This document shows positions 33,754-42,704 of a stretch of 64,000 bases of DNA, one piece after another; the stretch's first letter is position 1; every line of letters starts with the position of its first letter. The position numbers and the translations under genes are program-made. The notes beneath the pieces are model-generated. The model saw nothing but the letters and a program-made list of their open reading frames with translations, was not told where the DNA came from and did not search any database. The DNA lies in NCBI GenBank assembly GCA_945907065.1, contig CAMDSC010000011.1, positions 1 to 64,000 on the forward strand. Direction: 5' to 3'. The stretch is from Chitinophaga pinensis (GTDB taxonomy: Bacteria; Bacteroidota; Bacteroidia; NS11-12g; UBA9320).

Positions 33754-35638
33754 GTTTTCCTACCAATAAAATTTTACCATACTTTTTCAATTCCCTTAAT
33801 TTCACTATTTCAAAAATGACCGGTGTTACTAATAAAACATAGATTGTAGATGTAATAACACCACCTATTAATGGAAGAGTAATTGGCAGCATCACATCGC
33901 TTCCTGTTCCTGTTGCCCAAAGGATAGGTACGAGGCCAAAAAGTGATACCGAAACGGTCATTAATTTAGGTCGTAAACGCTGAACTGCCCCATCCATAAT
34001 GTATTTACGCAAATCATATTTTGAAATAGTTTCCGATGAATTTCCTTTATCGGCCACTAATTTCTCCATATATTCGTTCAAATATATCATCATGAGCATA
34101 GCTGTTTCTACTGCTACACCAAACAAGGCTATAAATCCTACAGCTACTGCTACCGAAAGGTTTACTCCATAAAAATATACCATGTAGACGCCACCTATTA
34201 AAGCAAAAGGAACTGTTATCATAGTAAGTAAAGCTTCTTTCAAAGATTTATATGTAAAATACAAGACTATAAAAATAATGAGAAGTACTATGGGCATTAT
34301 TAATGTCAAAGTTTTGTTGGCTCGAATCTGATTTTCCCATTGTCCGCTCCATTCAAGGTTATAACCTGTGGGAAGTTTGGAAAACATTTTATTTAATTTA
34401 GCCTGAGCTTCCTTTACTGTACTGCCTAAATCACGGTCGCGAACATTAAATAAAACCGTACCGCGAAGCATGGCATTTTCTGAATTTATCATCGGTGGAC
34501 CTTCGGATATATTTACTTCGGCCACTGATGATAAAGGAATGGTGCCATAATTCATCGTCTTTACAGGTATTTGATTAATAGCTTCTAAACTATTTCGATA
34601 GTCTTGGGCAAATCGGGCATTAACCGTAAATCGTTCCCGCCCTTCAATTGTTGAGGTAAGATTCATCCCACCTAATGCCGTTTCCACATACATATTTACA
34701 TCATCCACGCTCAAACCATATTTGCCTATTTCGTCTTTCCTTATAGTGATATCTATATATCTGCCACCCGTAATTGGTTCAACATATAAATCTTTAATTC
34801 CATTTATTCCTTGCAATTCATTTTTCATTCGAGTAGCAAGCTTATATATTGAATCCAGATTTTGACCATAAATTTTTAGCCCGACATCTGTTCTTATTCC
34901 AGTGGATAGCATATTAATCCGGTTAATAATGGGTTGGGTAAAACCATTAACCACCCCGGGTATTTGAAGCTTCGCATTCAATTCATTGATGATATCATCT
35001 TTTGTGATTTCGGCTCGCCATTGTGCTTGAGGTTTTAACAAAATGATGGTTTCAATCATACTAATGGGAGAATTATCTGTAGCTGTATTGGCTCTACCAG
35101 CTTTCCCCAATACATTTTCTACCTCCGGAACCGACTTAATTATTTTATCCTGAACCTGTAAAATCCTCTTCACCTCTGAGTTAGAAACATCCGGTAAGGT
35201 GACTGGCATGAACAAAATAGAACCTTCATCCAATGGCGGCATAAATTCTGTTCCCATTCTAAACATCATCCCAATACCAATTATCAGAGCAATTATATTT
35301 ATTCCAATAACCGTTTTGCGCCATTGCAAACACCATGAAATAATGGGTGAATATATTTTTTCGAGGATTCGAGTTACAGGATTTGCACTTTCAGGTTTCA
35401 GGTTTCCTTTGAGGAAAAAAGAAATTAAAACTGGGGCAAGTGTAATGGCCAAAAAAGCATCAATAATTAGGATAAACGTTTTTGTCCACGCAAGAGGATG
35501 AAACAATTTTCCTTCTATACCAGTTAATAAAAACACAGGGAGGAACGACGTAATTACAACTATAGTGGAGTAAAATACACCCGGCCCTACTTGCTTTGAA
35601 GCTTTTTCTATAATTTTTAAACGTTCTTTTTTGTCCAT
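33740..35638 (-). CDS. cusA: C-terminal part of a heavy-metal efflux RND pump (CusA/CzcA), separated from its N-terminal part
   Basis: 632 residues from the ATG at 35638 (MDKKERLKIIEKASKQVG); a TTG at 35683 would add 15 residues of no family character. It covers TM5-TM12 and the second porter loop (ITSFLPVFLLTGIEGKLF, GTEFMPPLDEGSILFMPVT, NRINMLSTGIRTDVGLKI, GGRYIDITI). The Met of INMLSTGI matches one of the three metal-binding Met of E. coli CusA, while the GM of GMTVADV appears here as GL (KYGLSVDDV). Residues before KERLK are encoded at 28484-29770. It is the first pump gene of the operon. Confidence 0.9.
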   Translation of the reverse strand: MDKKERLKIIEKASKQVGPGVFYSTIVVITSFLPVFLLTGIEGKLFHPLAWTKTFILIIDAFLAITLAPVLISFFLKGNLKPESANPVTRILEKIYSPIISWCLQWRKTVIGINIIALIIGIGMMFRMGTEFMPPLDEGSILFMPVTLPDVSNSEVKRILQVQDKIIKSVPEVENVLGKAGRANTATDNSPISMIETIILLKPQAQWRAEITKDDIINELNAKLQIPGVVNGFTQPIINRINMLSTGIRTDVGLKIYGQNLDSIYKLATRMKNELQGINGIKDLYVEPITGGRYIDITIRKDEIGKYGLSVDDVNMYVETALGGMNLTSTIEGRERFTVNARFAQDYRNSLEAINQIPVKTMNYGTIPLSSVAEVNISEGPPMINSENAMLRGTVLFNVRDRDLGSTVKEAQAKLNKMFSKLPTGYNLEWSGQWENQIRANKTLTLIMPIVLLIIFIVLYFTYKSLKEALLTMITVPFALIGGVYMVYFYGVNLSVAVAVGFIALFGVAVETAMLMMIYLNEYMEKLVADKGNSSETISKYDLRKYIMDGAVQRLRPKLMTVSVSLFGLVPILWATGTGSDVMLPITLPLIGGVITSTIYVLLVTPVIFEIVKLRELKKYGKILLVGKHEAI

Positions 35639-35784
35639 TTTTAAAATAATCACTTTTAAAATACTGGTTTTTGTAATCTTCAAAAACCCTTATTTTGATA
35701 ATAAATAAATGTAAAAACTGTCTGAAACAAAGCGTCCAAACACTAATAGCCATTCTTAATTAAATAGCTAAATAATTTAAAAAA

Positions 35785-36177
35785 TCAAATAAGAAATACC
35801 CTATCCAAAATATAAATTGGAACTTTTGGCTTGAATTGCGGTGGAAGATAAAAATCAGAAACAGTATAATTTAGTTGTGTTTCGAGAGCTAAAACATTCT
35901 GATTAAAGGGTTTAAAAATCAATTTAAGATGGGTTGATTTAAAAGTGAAATAATTTATTTTAGCATTATCAATTTTTGCTTTAAAAACAGTCGTTTTGTC
36001 TTTACAGCAACTTGATTTCATAGCTTTATCTCCACAATCACATTTTTGCTTTTCTGTAGAAAAGAAATTAATGGATGAAATTTCGCCACCGCAGTAATGC
36101 AACGTAATTGCCATTCCTGAGTTAGAAATCAAGAAAAAAACAACAAGCAATATGGCAGATATCCGTTTCAATTTCAA
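35785..36177 (-). CDS. HYC_CC_PP-type small exported protein
   Basis: A 130-residue protein with a signal peptide (about 1-22), then HYCGGEISSINFF, CDCGDKAMKSSCCKD, and a C-terminal YLPPQFKPKVPIY. This His-Tyr-Cys / Cys-Cys / Pro-Pro arrangement is a Bacteroidota family that usually stands before cusA-type efflux genes and probably binds Cu or Ag; that link is recalled, not shown here. It lies about 150 bases upstream of the C-terminal cusA piece on the same strand, so it likely opens the operon. Confidence 0.82.
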   Translation of the reverse strand: MKLKRISAILLVVFFLISNSGMAITLHYCGGEISSINFFSTEKQKCDCGDKAMKSSCCKDKTTVFKAKIDNAKINYFTFKSTHLKLIFKPFNQNVLALETQLNYTVSDFYLPPQFKPKVPIYILDRVFLI

Positions 36178-36269
36178 TACAAATATACAAATATTATGAA
36201 ATCACATTATGATAATGGTCATTTTTACAAATTCAAATTCCTTTCTAAGTAAATAATTTTTCATTTACA

Positions 36270-38156
36270 CTATATCCTTTCCACCTTTATCATTCTATCC
36301 CCCACTCCTAATTTATGAATGGTTTCCATGCCTTTTATTACATATCCGATAATCGTATATCTACCATCAAGATGCGGTGTGGGGCAATGCGTTACAAACC
36401 ATTGGCAACTTTCAGTATCGGGACCAGATGAGGCTAAACCAACTGCACCGCTTGTATATTTTAAAGAAGAAAACTCGCTGCGGATGGTATAATTTACCCC
36501 ACCAAAACCATCACCGCGAGGACAACCGCCTTGCACCACAAAATTGGGTACCATGCGGTGAAAATATTTTCCATTATAAAAACCATCCTCTACCAACTTG
36601 AGGATAGAAGCTACCGAACCTGGGGCTTCATTCACATTCATTTGAATAATAAATTCACCCTTATTGGTGGTTACTTTGATTTTTTGGTCGACCTTAATTT
36701 TTACCACATAATCCCAGTTAATTGGGTGGTTCCATTCTGCTTCAGGTTTTTTGTAAACGGTTTTATTAATCATTGCCAGCACTTTTGTGATATCAATATA
36801 AGCTTCCATTTCCTGAGGAAGTTGCAACTTTGCTTGAGCTTCAATTAATAAGTCTTTGTAATTGGGTTCCAGTGAAATTTGTTTATCCAAAATGGCATTG
36901 GCTATAATACTCAAAGCTCCTTCATCTGCATCTTTTATTAATATGGCTACCGATTCATTAAAATCGCTAATTAAATTATCGGGAAACCCTTTGGAATTTC
37001 TACATTTTATTAATGATTCCATAGCCGCTGATTTAACCGCTGATTGCTCGGTTTGCATTAAAACGGTGCTAATTGCTGCGTAATTATAGTAACTATTTTC
37101 AAGCAATTGCAGGTTCCAAATTTTATCATAAATAGTATTGGTAACTGCGAGTTTTAAGTTGTTATACTTACATTCATTGGCTTTTAAAAGATTAATAATT
37201 GCTGGTGAATAGGTTAGTAGTGGATTTTTTTCAAAAGCTTTGCAGTTTTTTGAGATAAGTTCGGAATAGGTGAGTTGAACCGCCGGAGATTTGAAATTAA
37301 ACATCTCAACAGTTAAAGAATCAAACTTAAATTTACTCAAACCCATTGCTCTATAGACAGATACTACTTTTAAGGATTGATCTACATAACCAGTATTATC
37401 TAATTCACTAATACTCCTTTTAAGAATATCCCAAATAATTAATGAATCTTTAGCTTTCACATCTACTTTACCAAGTGCTATAAAAAGTGGAATAGCTATA
37501 TCTGAGGAGTAATGTGATGACAAATTGAGATAATTTTCTGATGATAATTTATAAGGCGTTCTTGCAAAATACCACGCAGCATAAAACTGATTGTCACGGG
37601 TATTAGGATAAAGAAAAGTATTCACCATTTTATCCGTTAAAGATTTCTCCCCCACTCCTTTAAGCATTGCACGGTAAATACACTCAGCATAACCCGGTTG
37701 GTCACTATTGCTAATGGCTACTAGTTTATCAACTTTTGATTTTGTAATGCATTTGCCCAGTGCTACCAACGCAGCAGGTTTTATTTTTTGTTTCCTTTTA
37801 TGGTTAATTATTTTTAATAAATATGGAATATAAAACGAATCGCGGCTTTGGCCAATGGCTTCCAATGAAGCTATTTTCACATCCGTATTTCCTTTTTTTA
37901 TAAGTTTTAATAATGATTTTCTTAAGCTACCATCTTGCCAACTTTGTAATCCTTTTAAGGCTAATATTTTTTGAGATTTCGTTCCCTTTATTAAAATGGA
38001 TTTGGTATAAACCAAGTCATTGCGGTCTTTTGCTTCCCAAATTTTTTGATTGGTTTTGTCAGTAAATATATTTTGAGAATTTGCTTTTTGGGGTACTACT
38101 AGCCAAGCCAAAATAATGCAGAAACTATAACAAAAATTATTTTTGAGCTGTGACAT
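36270..38156 (-). CDS. HEAT-repeat protein with C-terminal cyclophilin-type peptidyl-prolyl isomerase
   Basis: About 628 residues from the ATG at 38156 (MSQLKNNFCYSFCII), which gives a clean signal peptide; the longer frame to 38273 overlaps the LptG-like gene. Residues about 40-480 are helical HEAT-like repeats (VKIASLEAIGQSRDSFYIPY, KPAALVALGKCI). The last 150 are a cyclophilin domain (FYNGKYFHRMVPNFVVQGGC, GPDTESCQWFVTH, HLDGRYTIIGYVIKGMETI). It should be a periplasmic folding factor on a scaffold. It overlaps the upstream permease gene by 20 bases. Confidence 0.9.
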   Translation of the reverse strand: MSQLKNNFCYSFCIILAWLVVPQKANSQNIFTDKTNQKIWEAKDRNDLVYTKSILIKGTKSQKILALKGLQSWQDGSLRKSLLKLIKKGNTDVKIASLEAIGQSRDSFYIPYLLKIINHKRKQKIKPAALVALGKCITKSKVDKLVAISNSDQPGYAECIYRAMLKGVGEKSLTDKMVNTFLYPNTRDNQFYAAWYFARTPYKLSSENYLNLSSHYSSDIAIPLFIALGKVDVKAKDSLIIWDILKRSISELDNTGYVDQSLKVVSVYRAMGLSKFKFDSLTVEMFNFKSPAVQLTYSELISKNCKAFEKNPLLTYSPAIINLLKANECKYNNLKLAVTNTIYDKIWNLQLLENSYYNYAAISTVLMQTEQSAVKSAAMESLIKCRNSKGFPDNLISDFNESVAILIKDADEGALSIIANAILDKQISLEPNYKDLLIEAQAKLQLPQEMEAYIDITKVLAMINKTVYKKPEAEWNHPINWDYVVKIKVDQKIKVTTNKGEFIIQMNVNEAPGSVASILKLVEDGFYNGKYFHRMVPNFVVQGGCPRGDGFGGVNYTIRSEFSSLKYTSGAVGLASSGPDTESCQWFVTHCPTPHLDGRYTIIGYVIKGMETIHKLGVGDRMIKVERI

Positions 38157-39219
38157 AAAAATAAATAGCAATTGGTATGAAAAATAAATTGGGCAACCAC
38201 ACTGATAGTATTGGAGCCATGCTGCCAGTGGAGCCATACGATATAAACCATTGGATAAAAAACAAGTAGGCAAAACTTACAAATAATCCTACTGCTAGGT
38301 TAACTCCCATGCCACCACGTTTTTTAGAACTGGAAACACAAACTCCAATAAATGTGAGCAGCATCAATGAAAATGGGGCTGAATATCGTCGGTATTTTTC
38401 AGTTTGATAAAAAAATGCTCTGCCTGTTCCTCTCATTTTTTCAAGCTCAATATAGGTATTCAATTCACTCATATTAAACGATTGCACATCATCATCTCGC
38501 CTAAAAAAATCGGTTGGATTAAACGGTATTAGTGTATCCAAATATTCACCCATAACTAAATTTTCAGTACCGTTATCATAAATTTTGCGGTAGCGATATT
38601 TAAATAATCTCCATTTACTTTTTTTAGCAAACCAATTGATTCTTTCGGCTGTTAGCTTTTTAGTTATTTTACCATTATCAATCCATTCAATATTTAGGTT
38701 ATATCCAGAACTATCCATACGGTCAAAATTGCCCATAGACATTACTACCCCGGGTTTTATTTGCCTCACAATGTTTTCTCTATATTCATCATTTATATTT
38801 CTAATATACCGGTTTTCAAAATTCACTCTAAGCTTATCACTTCGCGGAATAACCCAAGCATTTAGCACAAAGGAAAATACACCTAATACTGCTGCTACCA
38901 ATATATAAGGTCTTAAAAAACGATTGTAGGAAATTCCAGAAGCCAGCATCGAAACTATTTCAGACTTGCCGGCTAATTTTGAGGTAAAAAAAATAACCGT
39001 TAAAAAAACAAAGAATGGGCTAAATAAATTAAGGATAAAAGGTATAAAATTAAAATAATAACCTTTTACAATTGCACTAAATGGGGCTTGTTTTTCTACA
39101 AATTCATCTAATTTTTCTGAAACGTCAAAAATTACAATGATTAATGTAAAAAGTCCGAGAGCAACAATAAATGTTGACAGGAATTTTTTAATAATATATT
39201 TATCTATTAATTTTAACAT
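38137..39219 (-). CDS. LptF/LptG-family (YjgP/YjgQ) lipopolysaccharide transport permease
   Basis: A 360-residue inner-membrane protein with six helices: three at the N-terminus (FIVALGLFTLIIVIFDVSE, FIPFILNLFSPFFVFLTVI, ...ASGISYNRFLRPY), a periplasmic beta-jellyroll (about 125-245) and three at the C-terminus. This is the LptF/G layout of the ABC exporter that extracts lipopolysaccharide to the LptA-C bridge. In many Bacteroidota it sits directly after tgt; here three genes intervene. Whether it is LptF or LptG cannot be decided. Confidence 0.9.
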   Translation of the reverse strand: MLKLIDKYIIKKFLSTFIVALGLFTLIIVIFDVSEKLDEFVEKQAPFSAIVKGYYFNFIPFILNLFSPFFVFLTVIFFTSKLAGKSEIVSMLASGISYNRFLRPYILVAAVLGVFSFVLNAWVIPRSDKLRVNFENRYIRNINDEYRENIVRQIKPGVVMSMGNFDRMDSSGYNLNIEWIDNGKITKKLTAERINWFAKKSKWRLFKYRYRKIYDNGTENLVMGEYLDTLIPFNPTDFFRRDDDVQSFNMSELNTYIELEKMRGTGRAFFYQTEKYRRYSAPFSLMLLTFIGVCVSSSKKRGGMGVNLAVGLFVSFAYLFFIQWFISYGSTGSMAPILSVWLPNLFFIPIAIYFYVTAQK

Positions 39220-39265
39220 TTACAGATATTATGAAAGGCAAAAACTAGCTACTTCTGCTTTCATA

Positions 39266-39625
39266 TTAATCAAGTTTGTCTTTCACTGATTTGAATGCAG
39301 TATAAAAAATATGAATCAATTCATTGCATTCTTCTATTAAAGGAGTAACTAATTGCGTTTCCATCATTTGCTCATCGTTTATAAATTCTAAAATATAGCC
39401 GCATCGGTCGGCCAATTCAGAACAATCACTCAGCTTTTTAACAAAATTAACCGTGGATTGCCCAACTAATAATCCTCGGGTTTTTGAAGGCAAATCAATA
39501 GCTACTGCTAATAATTCATTGCGAAGATGAAGCGCAATTAAATTATTAGCAGGCAATAACAAAGCTAGTTTTGTACAAGTATGGCCTAATATTTTTGTTC
39601 GTTCTCTAAGTTCTACTGGATTCAT
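39266..39625 (-). CDS. Four-helix bundle protein (23S rRNA IVS-type)
   Basis: A 119-residue all-helical protein: ELRERTKILGHTCTKLALLL, LRNELLAVAIDLPSK, FVKKLSDCSELADRCGYILEF, LIEECNELIHIFYTAFKSV. This resembles the small four-helix bundle family first noticed in 23S rRNA intervening sequences, here as a free-standing gene. Function is unknown. It lies between an outer-membrane barrel and the LptF/G gene on the same strand. Confidence 0.78.
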   Translation of the reverse strand: MNPVELRERTKILGHTCTKLALLLPANNLIALHLRNELLAVAIDLPSKTRGLLVGQSTVNFVKKLSDCSELADRCGYILEFINDEQMMETQLVTPLIEECNELIHIFYTAFKSVKDKLD

Positions 39626-39722
39626 ATCAACGGCAAATTTAATATAAGATGTAAGATAGTTAGATATAAGATTTAAGACTAATGAATAAGTGTCAATTTC
39701 TTATAACAAAGTATCAGAATTA

Positions 39723-40718
39723 TTACTCAATTGATTTATCCTTCACCTTAAACCGATATGAAAATCCAAATGTAGCCTGATATTGAGAAGCTATTTGAGT
39801 TTTGGTTACATTCTGGTAAATTGGGATTTCGGTTAGGGCATAAAGTGTTATTTTTTGCTGATAGGTGTAACTTACTTGAGGAGCAAAAAACACTTTTTTA
39901 TAACCTGTTGCGGCTGGGTCATAGTTGGGATAGGCATGCACTAAGATATCTTTATTTAGCTTCATTTTATTTAGCCATTCCCCACGAACCTGTAAGGTAA
40001 CTCCTAAACTTTTTAAAAATGTTTTACTTGCAAAGAATCCTACACTAAAAAAATCACCATGTTTTTCGCCCATTTCATTCCAGCCCCTTTTTATGTAGGT
40101 AGCGTTTGTAAATACTCTAAATTTTGAATAGTCTTTTAAATAAAAGGTATAAAAAATAAGGTCTTGTGCCCCCGAGGATGGTTGAACTGCCAAAGTTTTT
40201 CTTACATAAAAGACTTCATTTGAAATAGGGACGACATAGCGCGATGAATCATTATATTTTCCTAAAGGTATTTTGAAACCCAAACCAACTGTAAGTTCCG
40301 TTTTTTTATTCTTTTTGGTTTTGTTAATTATATCATAACGTGGAAAAATTATCAAATCACCAATTCCTTTGGATTTAATAGTTTCGGCTTTATTTAATGT
40401 TACCTGGGTTTTATTCAAAAAATAACCCATTTCTAAATACATGCTAAAATCCTTTGTAATTCCATAACCCAAACGATTGTAAATATAATTACTGCTAAAA
40501 TTATCTAAAAAATCCTTAGCAGGTTTATCACCGGTTAAAAATTTTCGGGTGGTTATATGCTGAAAATTTGAGTTAATATCAAACTGATGTTGCATAAGCA
40601 CCCCTTGTGATGCGCCTCCAGCAATTGGACTTCCGCTTCCTCCGGCACAACATTGTGCACTGGTTTTAAAAACCGATAATCCTAAAATACTGAAGAGAAG
40701 TATTTTTTTTAAGTTCAT
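39723..40718 (-). CDS. Outer-membrane beta-barrel protein with N-terminal CCAGGSG motif
   Basis: A 331-residue protein: signal peptide (about 1-21), then QCCAGGSGSPIAGGASQGVL, then alternating amphipathic strands with aromatic girdles and a C-terminal strand ending FGFSYRFKV, as in porin-like barrels. The CCAGG start of the mature protein suggests a metal or thiol function at the periplasmic side. Function unknown. It follows the thioredoxin-like T9SS gene after 19 bases and probably shares its mRNA. Confidence 0.78.
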   Translation of the reverse strand: MNLKKILLFSILGLSVFKTSAQCCAGGSGSPIAGGASQGVLMQHQFDINSNFQHITTRKFLTGDKPAKDFLDNFSSNYIYNRLGYGITKDFSMYLEMGYFLNKTQVTLNKAETIKSKGIGDLIIFPRYDIINKTKKNKKTELTVGLGFKIPLGKYNDSSRYVVPISNEVFYVRKTLAVQPSSGAQDLIFYTFYLKDYSKFRVFTNATYIKRGWNEMGEKHGDFFSVGFFASKTFLKSLGVTLQVRGEWLNKMKLNKDILVHAYPNYDPAATGYKKVFFAPQVSYTYQQKITLYALTEIPIYQNVTKTQIASQYQATFGFSYRFKVKDKSIE

Positions 40719-40737
40719 ATTAACAATAAAGATATGA

Positions 40738-41520
40738 TTAATGAGAAACTGCTAATCTTAGAGTTTTTGTTCCAAAAGGTTCGGTCACTTTCACCAAATA
40801 AAGTCCTTCAGAAATATCTGAGGTAGAAATTTCAATATCATTTTTGCCCTGAGCTAATAATTCATTATTTATAACTGTCATTACTTTTTGTCCTAATGAA
40901 TTAAAAACTTCAATTGTTACTTCTACCGAATTTTTTAGAGTCAAAGAAACATTTGCATTAATAATGGCCGGATTAGGATTAATAGAAATAGCTACATCGG
41001 ATTCCGGATTTTTGCTAATGGAAGCAGCGGTTAAAGCAGCATTAATGGCCACTTGAATCTTGGTTACATCACCGGCGGCGGTATTTATTTCATTAAAAAA
41101 AATTGTGTGATTTATTCCGCCCATTATCACAATTTTTGGCATTCCTGATGAGCCATACTTACTCATATCTATAACACTATTTGAGAACCGGGTGGTATTA
41201 GGCATACTGTATTGATCCACCCAACCATTTAATTGTGTACAGGAATTATTGGCATAATCATCAGCTATATACATAAATACTTTGCCGGGATTAGTGGCAG
41301 CATAACTTTGAACAATATTATAAGCGGTTTTTGATGGAAGAAGACAGGATGAACAAGGCATCACCCAATCCAGCACTATTACTTTCCCACTATTCAATTC
41401 AGCAAATAAATCGTGGTTATTTCCGCTGCAATCATTGCAATTAAAATTGGTAGCTGTTGTTTGTGAGAAGCCGGAACAGGCTATTAAAACAAAGGAAAAT
41501 AATGAAATTATTTTTTTCAT
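40738..41520 (-). CDS. Thioredoxin-like exported protein with T9SS sorting domain
   Basis: About 260 residues from the ATG at 41520 (MKKIISLFSFVLIACSGFSQ signal). A thioredoxin-like part (residues 25-165) has the redox-type motif CSSC in VIVLDWVMPCSSCLLPSK and a cis-Pro-like SGMPKIVIMGG. The last 75 residues (ISINPNPAIINANVSLTL ... GLYLVKVTEPFG) are a T9SS type A sorting domain. It should be a surface-exposed disulfide protein. It lies upstream of the CCAGGSG barrel and may act on it. Confidence 0.85.
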   Translation of the reverse strand: MKKIISLFSFVLIACSGFSQTTATNFNCNDCSGNNHDLFAELNSGKVIVLDWVMPCSSCLLPSKTAYNIVQSYAATNPGKVFMYIADDYANNSCTQLNGWVDQYSMPNTTRFSNSVIDMSKYGSSGMPKIVIMGGINHTIFFNEINTAAGDVTKIQVAINAALTAASISKNPESDVAISINPNPAIINANVSLTLKNSVEVTIEVFNSLGQKVMTVINNELLAQGKNDIEISTSDISEGLYLVKVTEPFGTKTLRLAVSH

Positions 41521-41585
41521 GAAATTTATAATTTTAAACAAACTTACAAATATTAAAATAGAATAAACAATGACCTAAGTCATAT

Positions 41586-42704
41586 TTACAACCTCACATC
41601 CAATACCTTTACTAATGAATTCTTCCATTCTGTAAAAGTTCCTTCTTGTATTTTTTCACGGGCAGTAGTTACTAGCCACATGTAAAATTTAAGATTATGA
41701 ATACTTGAAATTTGGGCCGCCAGGTATTCTTTAGCAACCAGTAAGTGCCGCAAATACGCTTTGGAATAATGCGGTGTAAGCTCATCATCAATCGGGCTGA
41801 AGTCATTGTCCCATTTTTTGTTTCGGATATTTATGGTTCCGTTTTTGGTAAACAACATTCCGTTGCGGGCATTGCGGGTAGGCATTACACAATCAAACAT
41901 ATCTATACCCAAAGCTATACATTCCAAAATGTTGGCCGGTGTTCCCACTCCCATCAGGTAGCGAGGTTTGTCGGCAGGTAAAATAGAACACACCAAATCG
42001 GTCATGGCATACATATCTTCGTGGGGTTCGCCAACGGAAAGGCCGCCTATGGCATTTCCTTCGCAATTCATCGAAGCTATATATTCGGCAGATTGCTTGC
42101 GCAAATCCGTAAATGTGCTGCCTTGAACTATAGGGAAAAGAGTTTGACTATACCCATACAATCCTTCGGTAGTATTAAAATGTTCCACACATCGTTTAAG
42201 CCAACGGTGGGTAAGATGCATGCTTTTTTCGGCATACGTTTTTTCGCAAGGCCAAGGGGTACATTCATCAAAAGCCATTATTATATCAGCACCTATTTCA
42301 CGCTGTGTATCCATCACATTTTCAGGGGTAAAAAGCAATTTACTTCCATCAATATGGCTTCTGAACTCTACACCGTCCTCTTTTAGTTTTCGGTTGGCAG
42401 AGAGTGAATATACCTGATAACCTCCACTGTCTGTAAGTATCGGCCGGTCCCAATTAATAAATTTATGCAACCCACCGGCTTGTTTTAAAATAGAAGTACC
42501 AGGTCTGAGATATAAATGATAGGTATTTCCTAAAATAATAGGGGCATTAATACTTTCCTTTAAAAAATATTGGTCTACAGCTTTAACAGTTCCTTGGGTC
42601 CCAACTGGCATAAAAACTGGAGTTTGAATGAGGCCGTGGTCGGTTTCAATCAGGCCCGTTCTGGCTTTGCTTTTTGAGTCGGTTACTTGAAGGGTAAACT
42701 TCAT
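41586..42704 (-). CDS. tgt: Queuine tRNA-ribosyltransferase
   Basis: A 372-residue enzyme that exchanges G34 for the queuosine precursor in tRNA-Asp, -Asn, -His and -Tyr. Motifs: MPVGTQGTVKAV, ILTDSGGYQVYSL with the general-acid Asp, GNAIGGLSVGE, PRYLMGVGTP, and DCVMPTRNARNGMLFT with the nucleophile Asp. The zinc loop usually written CxCxxC before YSKAYLRHL is absent (DDELTPHYSKAYL), though IHN with the His remains; Bacteroidota Tgt proteins appear to lack it as a group (recalled). It starts directly at the porT stop. Confidence 0.96.
   Translation of the reverse strand: MKFTLQVTDSKSKARTGLIETDHGLIQTPVFMPVGTQGTVKAVDQYFLKESINAPIILGNTYHLYLRPGTSILKQAGGLHKFINWDRPILTDSGGYQVYSLSANRKLKEDGVEFRSHIDGSKLLFTPENVMDTQREIGADIIMAFDECTPWPCEKTYAEKSMHLTHRWLKRCVEHFNTTEGLYGYSQTLFPIVQGSTFTDLRKQSAEYIASMNCEGNAIGGLSVGEPHEDMYAMTDLVCSILPADKPRYLMGVGTPANILECIALGIDMFDCVMPTRNARNGMLFTKNGTINIRNKKWDNDFSPIDDELTPHYSKAYLRHLLVAKEYLAAQISSIHNLKFYMWLVTTAREKIQEGTFTEWKNSLVKVLDVRL

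Noticed and set aside
28484-35683. cusA as a simple frameshift or nonsense pseudogene
   Set aside because: The two parts lie 4 kb apart in reverse order with four intact genes between them, which point mutations cannot produce.
35638-35683. TTG start of the C-terminal cusA piece
   Set aside because: The added residues (KITKTSILKVIILK) have no family similarity; ATG at 35638 is directly before the conserved KERLKII.
36270-38273. Longer start (38273) of the HEAT-cyclophilin gene
   Set aside because: It overlaps the permease gene by more than 130 bases and hides the signal peptide that begins at 38156.
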